DNA of 64,000 nucleotides from JADLDB01 sp040752975 (GTDB lineage Bacteria > Myxococcota > Myxococcia > Myxococcales > Myxococcaceae), in the NCBI GenBank assembly GCA_040752975.1, contig JBFMHF010000013.1, positions 1 to 64,000 of the forward strand, given 5' to 3'. This document shows, one piece after another, positions 16,184-26,021 of the stretch; the first letter of the stretch is position 1, and each line of letters begins with the position of its first letter. The notes under the pieces are model-generated. The model ran no database searches, was not told the DNA's origin, and saw only the letters and a program-made list of their open reading frames with translations. A program made the position numbers and the translations under genes.

Positions 16184-16531
16184 GTGCGTCGCGAACTGTC
16201 GAAGACGGAAGTGGAGCGGCTCTTCGTGGGGGCCGTCGATGACGCGCTGGCCGAGGCCGACGCCGCCACCTTTGAAGAAGAGCTGAGCGCCAACCCGGAG
16301 CTCAAGGCGCGCTTCGACCGCTACCGGAAGACGGTCGCGCTCCTGAAGGGCGCCCCGAAAGAGAAGGCGCCTGAGGCGCTGGCGTCCCTCATCCTGCGTC
16401 GCACGCGCCGCCGCCGGTTCCAGGTGCGCTCGCGCGATCTCCACGCCGCGTACCGCGTGCCTGCCGAGGTCGTCATTCCGCTGCTCATCGCCGTGCTGGT
16501 GGCGATGTTCATGCTGCTCGCTTCACCCTGA
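16184..16531 (+). CDS. Probable membrane anti-sigma factor
   Basis: 115 residues from GTG 16184, with GGAG 9 nt upstream. The N-terminal 60 residues are acidic and helical (VERLFVGAVDDALAEADAAT, FEEELSANPELKARFDRY), similar in layout to anti-sigma N-terminal domains but without the His-Cys-Cys zinc motif. A basic patch (LRRTRRRRFQVRSRD) precedes a single C-terminal membrane span (VVIPLLIAVLVAMFMLL). The gene sits 4 nt after the ECF sigma stop, so co-translation in near-equal amounts is expected. It would hold the sigma factor at the membrane until a signal releases it. The role is inferred from position and layout. Confidence 0.7.
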   Translation: MRRELSKTEVERLFVGAVDDALAEADAATFEEELSANPELKARFDRYRKTVALLKGAPKEKAPEALASLILRRTRRRRFQVRSRDLHAAYRVPAEVVIPLLIAVLVAMFMLLASP

Positions 16532-16579
16532 CGGCCCTGTCGCACCTTCGTCCCTGACACCCGCGCCCTGCCTGCGCGA

Positions 16580-16595
16580 AGGGCTGCGCAGCCCT
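16580..16595 (+). terminator. 16-bp perfect palindrome after sigma/anti-sigma operon
   Basis: AGGGCTGCGCAGCCCT is perfectly self-complementary and can fold as a 6-bp stem with a GCGC loop. It lies 49 bp after the anti-sigma stop and 36 bp before a sigma54-type promoter. It may be a terminator or a binding site for a dimeric protein. Confidence 0.4.
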
Positions 16596-16630
16596 GCAAG
16601 TCCAGTCGCCCGTTTCCGGACCGCCCCCCT

Positions 16631-16646
16631 CGGCACTAGCCTTGCC
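16631..16646 (+). promoter_or_regulatory. Sigma54-type promoter for the lipoprotein/phospholipase-like operon
   Basis: CGGCAC, 5 nt, TTGCC: the -24 GG (16632-16633) and -12 GC (16644-16645) are spaced GG-N10-GC exactly, with GGCAC and TTGC both matching the consensus. It is 30 bp before the ATG at 16676, with AGGGGAG as ribosome site between. An enhancer-binding activator gene lies about 4 kb upstream, though any activator could act here. Confidence 0.6.
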
Positions 16647-16675
16647 ACGTACCCGGCGGCCGGAAAGGGGAGTCG

Positions 16676-17155
16676 ATGCACTGGCGTGTCGTACTGCTCG
16701 TCCTCGCGCTGACAGGCTGCGAGCTGATCAACCCGGATCCCACCAAGCCGTCCAACAAGCCGCCGCCCCCAGCAACGAAGCCGGACATTGAGATCACCTG
16801 GCTGCCGTCGCTGCCCGGCTCGACCTACAAGCTGGTGACGGAGCTCTCGGGCGGCCGCCTCGCGCTCGATCCGGACACCAGCGACGCCCTCACCGCCCTG
16901 GGCTTCTGCACCGACGCCGTCACCACCTGCTACACGCCGGGCACCTTCGAGCTTGAGGCGTGCCTCGAGGCGGTGCCGGACTGCGCCACCGAGCAACCGT
17001 GGACCGAAGAGAACGTGTGCTGCCCCGCGGCGTGCAAGACGGCCTTCGCTGCGGCGGTGACGGGCGGCGAGGCGCCCAACCGGGCCTTCGAGCGGCTGTT
17101 CTTCATCGAACCAGACTGCTTCCCCGGTGTGCGCGCGATGCTGGAGGCCCCATGA
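16676..17155 (+). CDS. Small Cys-rich predicted lipoprotein
   Basis: 159 residues. A lipoprotein signal (VVLLVLALTGC, acylated Cys at 14) is followed by a Pro/Lys-rich linker. The rest is a compact domain with about eight cysteines (GFCTDAVTTCY, EACLEAVPDC, NVCCPAACKTAF, PDCFPG), probably disulfide-bonded outside the cytoplasm. I do not recognise the family. The stop overlaps the start of the phospholipase-like gene (ATGA), so the two are translated together and probably act together. AGGGGAG just upstream supports the start, and a sigma54-type promoter precedes it. Confidence 0.65.
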   Translation: MHWRVVLLVLALTGCELINPDPTKPSNKPPPPATKPDIEITWLPSLPGSTYKLVTELSGGRLALDPDTSDALTALGFCTDAVTTCYTPGTFELEACLEAVPDCATEQPWTEENVCCPAACKTAFAAAVTGGEAPNRAFERLFFIEPDCFPGVRAMLEAP

Positions 17156-18951
17156 CGCGCGCCCTCGTCCTCCTCGTGGCGCTGGGCGCGCCGGGCGCGT
17201 GGGCGTGGGAGTCGGCGTGCTCTTCCTTCTCCAACCCCGCGCAGGAGCCCGACGCGCTGAAGGCGTCGGGTGGCAACGCCTGCCAGCCCAACGGCCTCGA
17301 CACCGCACGAGCGCGGTGGGTCGGCCGCTACGACGAGCACCGCGTGCTGTGGGAGGTGACGCGCGAGAAGGCCGGCCTGCCCGTGGCCACGTCCCTCACC
17401 ACGCCGCTCCAGGTCTTCACGTCCAGCCAGCAGCTGTCGGTCGACGGGGGCGTCGTGTCGACCCTCGTGCCGGCGGCCTTCGAAGAGGCGACGCGCATGC
17501 GCTTCCGCCAGGTGACGGCTGGGGAATTGGCGCAGCTGCCGGACTACTCCTACGCGCTGTGGGACTGGGCGTCGGGCCACGAGACGTGCCCGCTGGCCGG
17601 CGCGAGCGACGCCACCGACTGCCACGACTTCGCGGCGCACATGGGGCCGGTCAACTCCAACCACTTCGTGCCCCAGTCGCGCGGCTTCTACGTCCACTAC
17701 CACGCGCTGGCGATGGGCCGCGCCGCGGAGTGCGCGTCGATGAAGGCGAAGGTGGCCGGTGCGGGTGGCCGCTTCGACGCCTTCCTCCGCGCCTGCGAGT
17801 GGGAAGCGCTGGCCTTCGAGGCGGTGGCCCAGCACTTCCTGCAGGACGCCTGGAGCATGGGACACATGTGGCAACGCTGGGGCAGCGCCAGCCTCACCGA
17901 CTTCCCCGGCGCGGACGACGAGGCGCGCAGAGATCGCGCGGTGCTGGTGGCGCTGGTGTCGGGGCTGTTGCACGGCGCGCGCAGCGTGCTGCAGGCCGTG
18001 CCCGCGTGGACGGGCTTCGACTTCAACGACGCCATGTGCGCGCCGTGGGCCGACGTCCGCTTCAAGACGCCGGGCGGCGAGGTGGGCAACGGGCTGGGCG
18101 ACAACTACCTGCAGCTCATCGCGCCCTTCAGCGTCAACGCGCCGTACGATCTGCAGTCGCAGACGTTCTTCTCGTGCGCGGCGTCGGGGATGCTCGAGGT
18201 GTACCGCGCCGCGGGAGAGAACCACGGCCCGGCGGTGCCCCAGGCCGGCCTCGTGTCGGTCGACCCGTCGGGCCCCGCGTGCTTCGGCCAGCGGGCGACC
18301 AACGAGGCGATGGCGCGCGGCGCAGCCATCAACCTGAAGGTGGCGGGCGCGCAGGCGGCCATTCCGTTGAACGCTGCCTTCGTCATGAAGCTGGTGCCGC
18401 AGGTGGCGAAGAGCCAGGGGAAGGTGCCGGTGTCCGACAAGGTCCGCACCGAGTTCCGCCTGAGCCTCTCGCGCTTCGTCACCATGACGAGGATCCGCGC
18501 GAAGGAGGAGCCAGAGGGGACCGACGTCGCCGACGGCCAGTGGGGCGAGCTCCTCGGGGTGAAGCCCAACGCCCAGTACACCGCGCTGCCGTCGTACGTC
18601 GATCCACCGCTGCCCTGGAGCGCGACCGAACCGCAGGTGCGCCACCTGACACGCCTCTTCCACCGCGCGCACGCGACCGACTGGTGCCAGGCGATGAACG
18701 ACGCGAGCCTCCGAGCCCTGAAGGACCACGCCGCCGATCCCCTGCTCGACGCGGAAGGACGGGCCGTCGCCTGCACCGTGTGCGCCGAGCTCGCGGTGCG
18801 GCACTTGCGCGTGGGCTCCTCGGCCGCGTCCTACGACACCTCGAAGGAGCCGCTCTGCGCCCTCCTCGCGCCGGGCAGCACCGTCATCTACCGGGAAGAG
18901 CCGGGGGTGACGGAGCCCTTCGCGCTGGCGTCGCGGTGGTGTTGTCCCTGA
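17152..18951 (+). CDS. Predicted secreted zinc-dependent phospholipase C / S1-P1 nuclease-like enzyme
   Basis: 599 residues. The signal peptide ends in AWA, leaving a mature N-terminus Trp19-Glu-Ser. An N-terminal Trp is the hallmark of the phospholipase C / P1 nuclease family, where its amino group binds zinc. The core motif HFLQDAWSMGH is present with His228, Asp232 and His238 in the H-x3-D-x5-H spacing of that family. Other candidate ligands are His158, His163 and the NSNHF His171. The protein is about twice the usual family length, with extra C-terminal sequence containing several Cys pairs (ACTVCAELA, WCCP at the end). Expected activity is phosphodiester hydrolysis of lipids or nucleic acid outside the cell, plausible for a predator. 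Family membership is inferred from motifs, not from a search. Confidence 0.6.
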   Translation: MTRALVLLVALGAPGAWAWESACSSFSNPAQEPDALKASGGNACQPNGLDTARARWVGRYDEHRVLWEVTREKAGLPVATSLTTPLQVFTSSQQLSVDGGVVSTLVPAAFEEATRMRFRQVTAGELAQLPDYSYALWDWASGHETCPLAGASDATDCHDFAAHMGPVNSNHFVPQSRGFYVHYHALAMGRAAECASMKAKVAGAGGRFDAFLRACEWEALAFEAVAQHFLQDAWSMGHMWQRWGSASLTDFPGADDEARRDRAVLVALVSGLLHGARSVLQAVPAWTGFDFNDAMCAPWADVRFKTPGGEVGNGLGDNYLQLIAPFSVNAPYDLQSQTFFSCAASGMLEVYRAAGENHGPAVPQAGLVSVDPSGPACFGQRATNEAMARGAAINLKVAGAQAAIPLNAAFVMKLVPQVAKSQGKVPVSDKVRTEFRLSLSRFVTMTRIRAKEEPEGTDVADGQWGELLGVKPNAQYTALPSYVDPPLPWSATEPQVRHLTRLFHRAHATDWCQAMNDASLRALKDHAADPLLDAEGRAVACTVCAELAVRHLRVGSSAASYDTSKEPLCALLAPGSTVIYREEPGVTEPFALASRWCCP

Positions 18952-19008
18952 CGGTCGCCGTCAAACCCCTTGCCCGCTGCCGTGGCCCGTGGTGAGTGCT
19001 CCCGCGCC

Positions 19009-20745
<1,737 letters not shown>

Positions 20746-20779
20746 AGCGCCCGCGTCGTCCCTTCGTCCCCGAGACGCC

Positions 20780-22855
20780 ATGACGAACCTGCACCCGCGG
20801 ATCGCGAAGTACGTCGGCTTCCACTGGGGCACGCTGGCCGCGTATGGCTTCGGCATCTTCCTCGCCGAGGTGCTCTTCATCGGCGCCTACATGGCCCTGG
20901 TGGGCAAGGGGTCGGTGCAGGGCGGGGTGGTGCAGGGCGGGCTGTCACCGGCGGCCGCCTTCTCGGTGGCCTTCTTCCTCGCCCTCGCGGTCACCTTCGT
21001 GGGGGGCTTCGCCGGCGCGGCCAACGCGCGCAAGCTGGCGACGCCCGAGGCGACGCTGGCGATCCTCTTCTTCGGGCTGCCGATTCCCCTCTTCCTCTCG
21101 CTGCTGCACGAGGTGCCCGCGCTGATGCTGCGCGTCGGCTACAAGCTGCGGGAGATCATCTACCTCGCGTCGCTGCTCGGAGAGGCCCGGCCCGCGCTGG
21201 GCTACTGGCTGGTCGCCGCCGCGCTGGTGATCGGGCTCTTCCTCGGCATCAACGCGGGCTTCGTGTCGACGTCCTCGGGGCGCCTCGATCTCCGGGCGTC
21301 CTACGAGCTCTTCATCGCCAGCCGGCACGTGTCCGTCTTCCGGCCCCGGCTCCTGGTGGGCATCGGCCTGGTGCTGCTGACGCTGGTGATCGCCCCGCTG
21401 CTCGTCTGGGCCATCTTCAAGTCCGTGGGCAACGTGGTGGCGCGGACCCGGATCCGCCACCTGGGCCAGAAGGATCCGCTGGCCGCGGCCGAGGCGCTCC
21501 ACCACCTCAAGCAGAAGAGCCCCAGCCCCACCGCGACGATGACCGCGCTGGCCGTCGGAGGCGTCGGCGTCGGCGTGATGGCGCTGATCATCGTGCTGTC
21601 GGTGATGAGCGGCTTCGAGGCGGATCTCCAGAAGAAGATCCTCGGCACCAACTCGCACGGTGTCGTCCTCAAGTACTCGCCGGAGATGCCGGAGTACGCC
21701 GAGGTGATGCAGAAGGTGCGCGGCGTGCGCGGCATCGTCGGCGCCACGCCCTTCATCTTGAACGAGGTGATGGTCAGCTCGGAGGGCAACATCTCCGGCT
21801 CGATGATCAAGGGCATCGATCCGAAGACGGTCGGCTCGGTGACCGATCTTCCGGAATACATCCTCCCGGGAGGCAAGCTGGAGTGGCTCGACGAGCCCGA
21901 GAAGATCTCTGCGCGCCGCCTGACGGGCCTGTCGGGCTTCGATGACACCCCGGCGACCTCCGACGGCCTGCCCGCGCCCTCTCCCGAGAAGCGCGGCCCC
22001 GAGGAGCTCGAGCGCGATCCGATGTTGGAGCTCCCGTCGGAGGAGTCCAACCAGGCGGTGGTGCTGCCGGGGCTGTTGCTCGGCCGCGAGCTGGCGTCGT
22101 CGCTCAAGGTGGTGGTGGGCGATCGGGTCAACGTGGTGTCGCCGGTGGGCGGCGAGCTGGGCCCGCAGGGGCCGATGCCGAAGAGCCGGCCGTTCCGTGT
22201 GGCCGGCATCTTCTACTCGGGCATGTACGAGTACGACTCGAAGTTCGTCTACATCCGCCTCGAGGAGGCGCAGACCTTCTTCAACGTGAAGGGCGCCACC
22301 GGCATCGAGGTGAAGGTGGACGACGTGGACAACGCGCGCGGCGCGATGAAGGCCATCTACGACACGCTCGAGGGCTACCCGTACCGCACCAAGGACTGGG
22401 GCGAGATGAACCGGAACCTCTTCGCCGCCCTGCGGCTGGAGAAGCTGGTGATGGGCATCATCCTGTCGATGATCGTCATCGTCGCCGCAGGCCTCATCGT
22501 GGCCACGGTGATCATGCTGGTGCTGGAGAAGCGCAAGGAGATCGCCGTCCTCAAGGCGCTCGGCGTGCCCGACGGCGGCATCGTGAAGATCTTCCTCACC
22601 GAGGGGCTGCAGATCGGCGTGGCGGGAGGGCTCCTGGGGCTCATCGCCGGGCTGGCGTGGTGCGTCTTCCTCGAGCGCGTGGGCATCAAGCTCGACCCGC
22701 AGGTCTATTACATCCCCGCGCTGCCGGTGCGCATCGAGCCGTTCCAGACGGCGCTCTCGGTGATCATCGCCATCCTCGTCACCTTCCTCGCCAGCATCAG
22801 CCCGGCGCTCAAGGCGTCGGAGGTGGAGCCCGTGGACGGGCTCAAGTCGGAATGA
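20780..22855 (+). CDS. LolC/LolE-type lipoprotein-release ABC permease, enlarged
   Basis: 691 residues against about 400 for E. coli LolC. With LolD it should extract lipoproteins from the inner membrane for delivery to the outer membrane. The canonical pieces are seen at ASYELFIASRH (about 173-183), MALIIVLSVMSGFEADLQKK (about 267-286) and the C-terminal FtsX-type spans (MIVIVAAGLIVATVIMLVLE, KRKEIAVLKALGVPDG). In front is an extra region of about 170 residues with four hydrophobic spans. A second insertion of about 65 residues with one span (LLVGIGLVLLTLVIAPLLVW) splits the normal N-terminus. The periplasmic domain has a Pro/Glu-rich linker near residues 390-430. Only one permease gene is present, so a homodimer is likely. 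The stop overlaps lolD (ATGA). Confidence 0.85.
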   Translation: MTNLHPRIAKYVGFHWGTLAAYGFGIFLAEVLFIGAYMALVGKGSVQGGVVQGGLSPAAAFSVAFFLALAVTFVGGFAGAANARKLATPEATLAILFFGLPIPLFLSLLHEVPALMLRVGYKLREIIYLASLLGEARPALGYWLVAAALVIGLFLGINAGFVSTSSGRLDLRASYELFIASRHVSVFRPRLLVGIGLVLLTLVIAPLLVWAIFKSVGNVVARTRIRHLGQKDPLAAAEALHHLKQKSPSPTATMTALAVGGVGVGVMALIIVLSVMSGFEADLQKKILGTNSHGVVLKYSPEMPEYAEVMQKVRGVRGIVGATPFILNEVMVSSEGNISGSMIKGIDPKTVGSVTDLPEYILPGGKLEWLDEPEKISARRLTGLSGFDDTPATSDGLPAPSPEKRGPEELERDPMLELPSEESNQAVVLPGLLLGRELASSLKVVVGDRVNVVSPVGGELGPQGPMPKSRPFRVAGIFYSGMYEYDSKFVYIRLEEAQTFFNVKGATGIEVKVDDVDNARGAMKAIYDTLEGYPYRTKDWGEMNRNLFAALRLEKLVMGIILSMIVIVAAGLIVATVIMLVLEKRKEIAVLKALGVPDGGIVKIFLTEGLQIGVAGGLLGLIAGLAWCVFLERVGIKLDPQVYYIPALPVRIEPFQTALSVIIAILVTFLASISPALKASEVEPVDGLKSE

Positions 22856-23562
22856 CCATGACGAGCCCACCCTTCCTCGCCGTCGAGGACATCTACAAGT
22901 CGTACTTCCTGCGCGGGAAGCGCATCGACGTCTTGCGGGGCGTGTCGGTCGCCATCGAGAAGGGCGAGCTGGTGTCGCTGGTGGGCGCGTCGGGCTCGGG
23001 GAAGAGCACCTTCCTCCACGTGCTGGGCACCCTCGACGCGCCCGCGGCCGGGCGCATGAGCTTTCAGGGCCGCAGCGTCTTCGACATGAATGACGCCGAG
23101 GTCGCCGAGTTCCGCAACCGCACCATCGGCTTCGTCTTCCAGTCTCACTACCTGCTGCCCGAGTTCACCGCCGTGGAGAACGTGGCGATGCCGGCGCTGA
23201 TCATGCGGAAGGACCGCAAGGAGGCGCTCAAGCGCGCCCGAGGCCTGCTGGAGCGCGTCGGCCTCTCGCACCGGGCCGAGCACAAGCCCGGAGAGCTGTC
23301 GGGAGGAGAGTCGCAGCGCGTCGCCCTCGCCCGCGCCCTCATCCTCGAGCCGGCCCTGCTGCTGGCGGACGAGCCGACGGGCAACCTCGATCCCGCCACC
23401 GGCGAAGGCATTCACACGCTGCTGCGCGAGGTGAACCGCGACCTCGGCATCACCGCGTTGATCGTCACGCACAACGAGGTGCTGGCGCGCTCACTCCCGC
23501 GCCGCCTGCGCCTGCTGGAAGGCCGGGTCGTTCCCGCCGAAGAAGCCCCCGCACAGGCCTGA
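22852..23562 (+). CDS. lolD: Lipoprotein-release ABC transporter ATP-binding protein
   Basis: 236 residues, normal for LolD. It has Walker A GASGSGKST, Q-loop FVFQSHYLLPEF, the ABC signature LSGGESQRVALARAL, Walker B LLLADEPTGNLD and the switch His in IVTHN. It powers the permease encoded upstream. The ATG at 22852 overlaps the permease stop (ATGA), giving tight coupling; a second in-frame ATG at 22858 is the alternative start. The bamA gene follows after a 68-bp gap containing CCTATATGG, a possible -10 region. Confidence 0.92.
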   Translation: MTMTSPPFLAVEDIYKSYFLRGKRIDVLRGVSVAIEKGELVSLVGASGSGKSTFLHVLGTLDAPAAGRMSFQGRSVFDMNDAEVAEFRNRTIGFVFQSHYLLPEFTAVENVAMPALIMRKDRKEALKRARGLLERVGLSHRAEHKPGELSGGESQRVALARALILEPALLLADEPTGNLDPATGEGIHTLLREVNRDLGITALIVTHNEVLARSLPRRLRLLEGRVVPAEEAPAQA

Positions 23563-23630
23563 AATCGGGCGCCTTTTCACTCGTACCCGGGCCGTTTTTC
23601 CCCCTATATGGTGCGCCGCTTTCCGGACCC

Positions 23631-26015
23631 GTGAGAACGCAACGCGTCATGCTGCTGGTGTTGGCCGTCGCGGCGATGCTGCCGAGCGTGGCGCGCGCCC
23701 AGGCGGTGGACGTGCCGCCGCCCGTCGATCAGGCCGACAAGATCGTCGAGATCCGCGTCGAGGGGAACCGGCGCGTCGAAGCGGAAGCCGTGGCGCGGGC
23801 GCTCAAGCAGAAGGTGGGCGACGTCTTCGATCCCGGGCGCACCGCGGACGATCTGCGGGTGCTGTGGGCGCTCAAGTACTTCTCCGATCTCCAGTTGCTG
23901 GTGCAGCGGACGCCCCGGGGCATCGCCTACGTGGTGCGCGTCACCGAGAAGCCGTCGATCCGCTCCGTGTCGCTGTCGGGGAACGACGAGCTGGGCAAGG
24001 ACGACTTCAAGGACGTCATCGACATTCGCGCCTTCACCATCCTCGACGTGGCGGCGGTGAAGCGGAACGTGAAGAAGATCCAGGAGAAGTACCTCGAGAA
24101 GGGCTTCTTCCTCGCGGAGGTGACGTACAAGCTCACGCCCTCGGACGACGGCAACGAGGTCGATCTCGTCTTCGTCATCGACGAGCACGCCAAGGTGGAG
24201 GTGAAGGAGATCAACCTCCTGGGCGTGCGGAAGGTGGACCCGTCGGAGATCAAGTCGCTCCTGGCCACGCAGGAGGGCGGCTACCTGTCCTTCTTCACCA
24301 GCGAGGGCACGTACCGCGAGGAGCTGTTCCAGCGCGATCTGCAGATGATCCAGATGGCGTACCTCGATCGCGGCTTCATCAACGTGCGGGTGGACAAGCC
24401 CACCGTCAGCCTCACGCCCGACAAGCGCTACATCTCCATCACCATCCGGGTGGAGGAGGGCGAGCAGTACAGCCTGGGCAAGCTGGACTTCTCCGGCGAG
24501 ATCCTCGGGTCCAAGGACGATCTCAAGCTGGCGCTCGTGTCGCGCGAGGGCATGGTCTTCAACCGCTCGCTCCTGGCCCGCGACATCCAGGCGATCAACG
24601 ACGTCTATTACGACCAGGGCTATGCGTACGCGAACGTCACGCCCGTCACCTCCGTCAACGCCGAGAAGAAGATCATCGACCTGACCTTCGACATCCAGAA
24701 GGGCAACCTGGTCTACATCGAGCGGATCGACATCGTCGGCAACACCAAGACGCGGGACAAGGTGATCCGCCGGCAGTGCCGCGTCTTCGAAGGCGAGCTC
24801 TTCTCGGGCACCGGCATGCGGCGCTCGAAGGAGAAGATCTTCGCGCTCGGCTTCTTCGAGACGGTCGAGGTGACGCACAAGCCGGGCAGCGACAGCGAGC
24901 ACGTGGTGGTGCAGGTCGAGATCAAGGAGAAGTCCACCGGGCAGTTCCAGGTGGGGCTCGGCTTCTCGAACGTCGAGTCCTTCATCTTCACCGCGCAGAT
25001 CGCCCAGCAGAACTTCCTCGGGTGGGGCCAGTCGGTGTCTGCCTCGGCGCAGCTCTCGGCCCTGCGCAGCTTCTTCCAGCTGCAGTACTTCGATCCCTAC
25101 TTCCTCGACACCAACTACATCTTCTCGATCGACGCGTACCGCACGCAGCTGGACTACTTCGGCTTCATCCGCACCGCCACGGGTGGATCGCTGGGGCTGG
25201 GCTACTACCTGATCCCCGACGAGCTCAGCGTGAACCTGGGCTACACGCTCGAGTCCGTCTACCTCGAGGCCGGCCGGAACTTCGTCGACTCGGTGTCGCT
25301 GTCGAACCAGTTCCGCAGCGGCATCACCAGCGCGCTGCGCCTGTCGGCCACCTGGGACCGCCGCAACAACCGGCTCTTCCCCACGTCCGGCTGGCTCAGC
25401 TTCGCGTCCTTCGAGACGGCGCCGCCCTTCTTGAACCCCGCGCCGGAGTACCTCCAGTACAACTTCAACAAGATCACCGCGTACCAGCGCGTCTACTTCC
25501 CGTTGCCCCTGGGCGCCGTCTTCAAGGTGAACCTGCAGGTCGGCTTCATCCAGGACATCAACCCCGACTACCCGCTGCCCTCGTCAGAGCTCTACTTCCT
25601 CGGCGGCATCACCACCATTCGCGGCTACCCGCTCCGCAGCATCGCGCCCACCACCCTGGTGGGGAACAACACCACGCCCGATGTCGCGGTGCGGCCCTTC
25701 GGCGTCGGCGGGAACAAGCAGCTCATCTTCAACGCCGAGCTGGAGATCCCCATCCTCGAGAAGGTGGGCATTCGCGGGGTCCTCTTCTACGACGCGGGCA
25801 ACGCCTTCGCGCAGGGCGCCAACTTCTTCCAGCACACGCCTGACTCGCTGAACCGCAACCAGGTGCTGCCGCTCGGGCTGTATCACGCCATCGGCTTCGG
25901 GGTGCGCTGGTTCTCCCCCATCGGCCCCTTGCGCTTCGAGTGGGGCATTCCGTTGACCCGCCGCATCACCGATCAGCCGATCCAGTTCGAGTTCACCATC
26001 GGCAACTCGTTCTGA
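23631..26015 (+). CDS. bamA: Outer-membrane protein assembly factor BamA
   Basis: 794 residues from GTG 23631. A signal peptide (MLLVLAVAAMLPSVARAQ) leads into five POTRA repeats to about residue 410 (e.g. KIVEIRVEGNRRVEAEAVAR, SIRSVSLSGNDELGKDDF, YIERIDIVGNTKTRDKVI). A 16-strand barrel domain follows (FQVGLGFSNVESFIFTAQIA, FLGGITTIRGYP). The conserved loop-6 motif appears as IRGY (TTIRGYPLR). The chain ends in Phe (EFTIGNSF), the expected outer-membrane signal. BamA folds and inserts barrel proteins. Its neighbourhood with lysS and the Lol genes is an arrangement known from myxobacteria. It converges with the FHA gene with only 6 bp between stops. Confidence 0.96.
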   Translation: MRTQRVMLLVLAVAAMLPSVARAQAVDVPPPVDQADKIVEIRVEGNRRVEAEAVARALKQKVGDVFDPGRTADDLRVLWALKYFSDLQLLVQRTPRGIAYVVRVTEKPSIRSVSLSGNDELGKDDFKDVIDIRAFTILDVAAVKRNVKKIQEKYLEKGFFLAEVTYKLTPSDDGNEVDLVFVIDEHAKVEVKEINLLGVRKVDPSEIKSLLATQEGGYLSFFTSEGTYREELFQRDLQMIQMAYLDRGFINVRVDKPTVSLTPDKRYISITIRVEEGEQYSLGKLDFSGEILGSKDDLKLALVSREGMVFNRSLLARDIQAINDVYYDQGYAYANVTPVTSVNAEKKIIDLTFDIQKGNLVYIERIDIVGNTKTRDKVIRRQCRVFEGELFSGTGMRRSKEKIFALGFFETVEVTHKPGSDSEHVVVQVEIKEKSTGQFQVGLGFSNVESFIFTAQIAQQNFLGWGQSVSASAQLSALRSFFQLQYFDPYFLDTNYIFSIDAYRTQLDYFGFIRTATGGSLGLGYYLIPDELSVNLGYTLESVYLEAGRNFVDSVSLSNQFRSGITSALRLSATWDRRNNRLFPTSGWLSFASFETAPPFLNPAPEYLQYNFNKITAYQRVYFPLPLGAVFKVNLQVGFIQDINPDYPLPSSELYFLGGITTIRGYPLRSIAPTTLVGNNTTPDVAVRPFGVGGNKQLIFNAELEIPILEKVGIRGVLFYDAGNAFAQGANFFQHTPDSLNRNQVLPLGLYHAIGFGVRWFSPIGPLRFEWGIPLTRRITDQPIQFEFTIGNSF

Positions 26016-26021
26016 TCGCCG

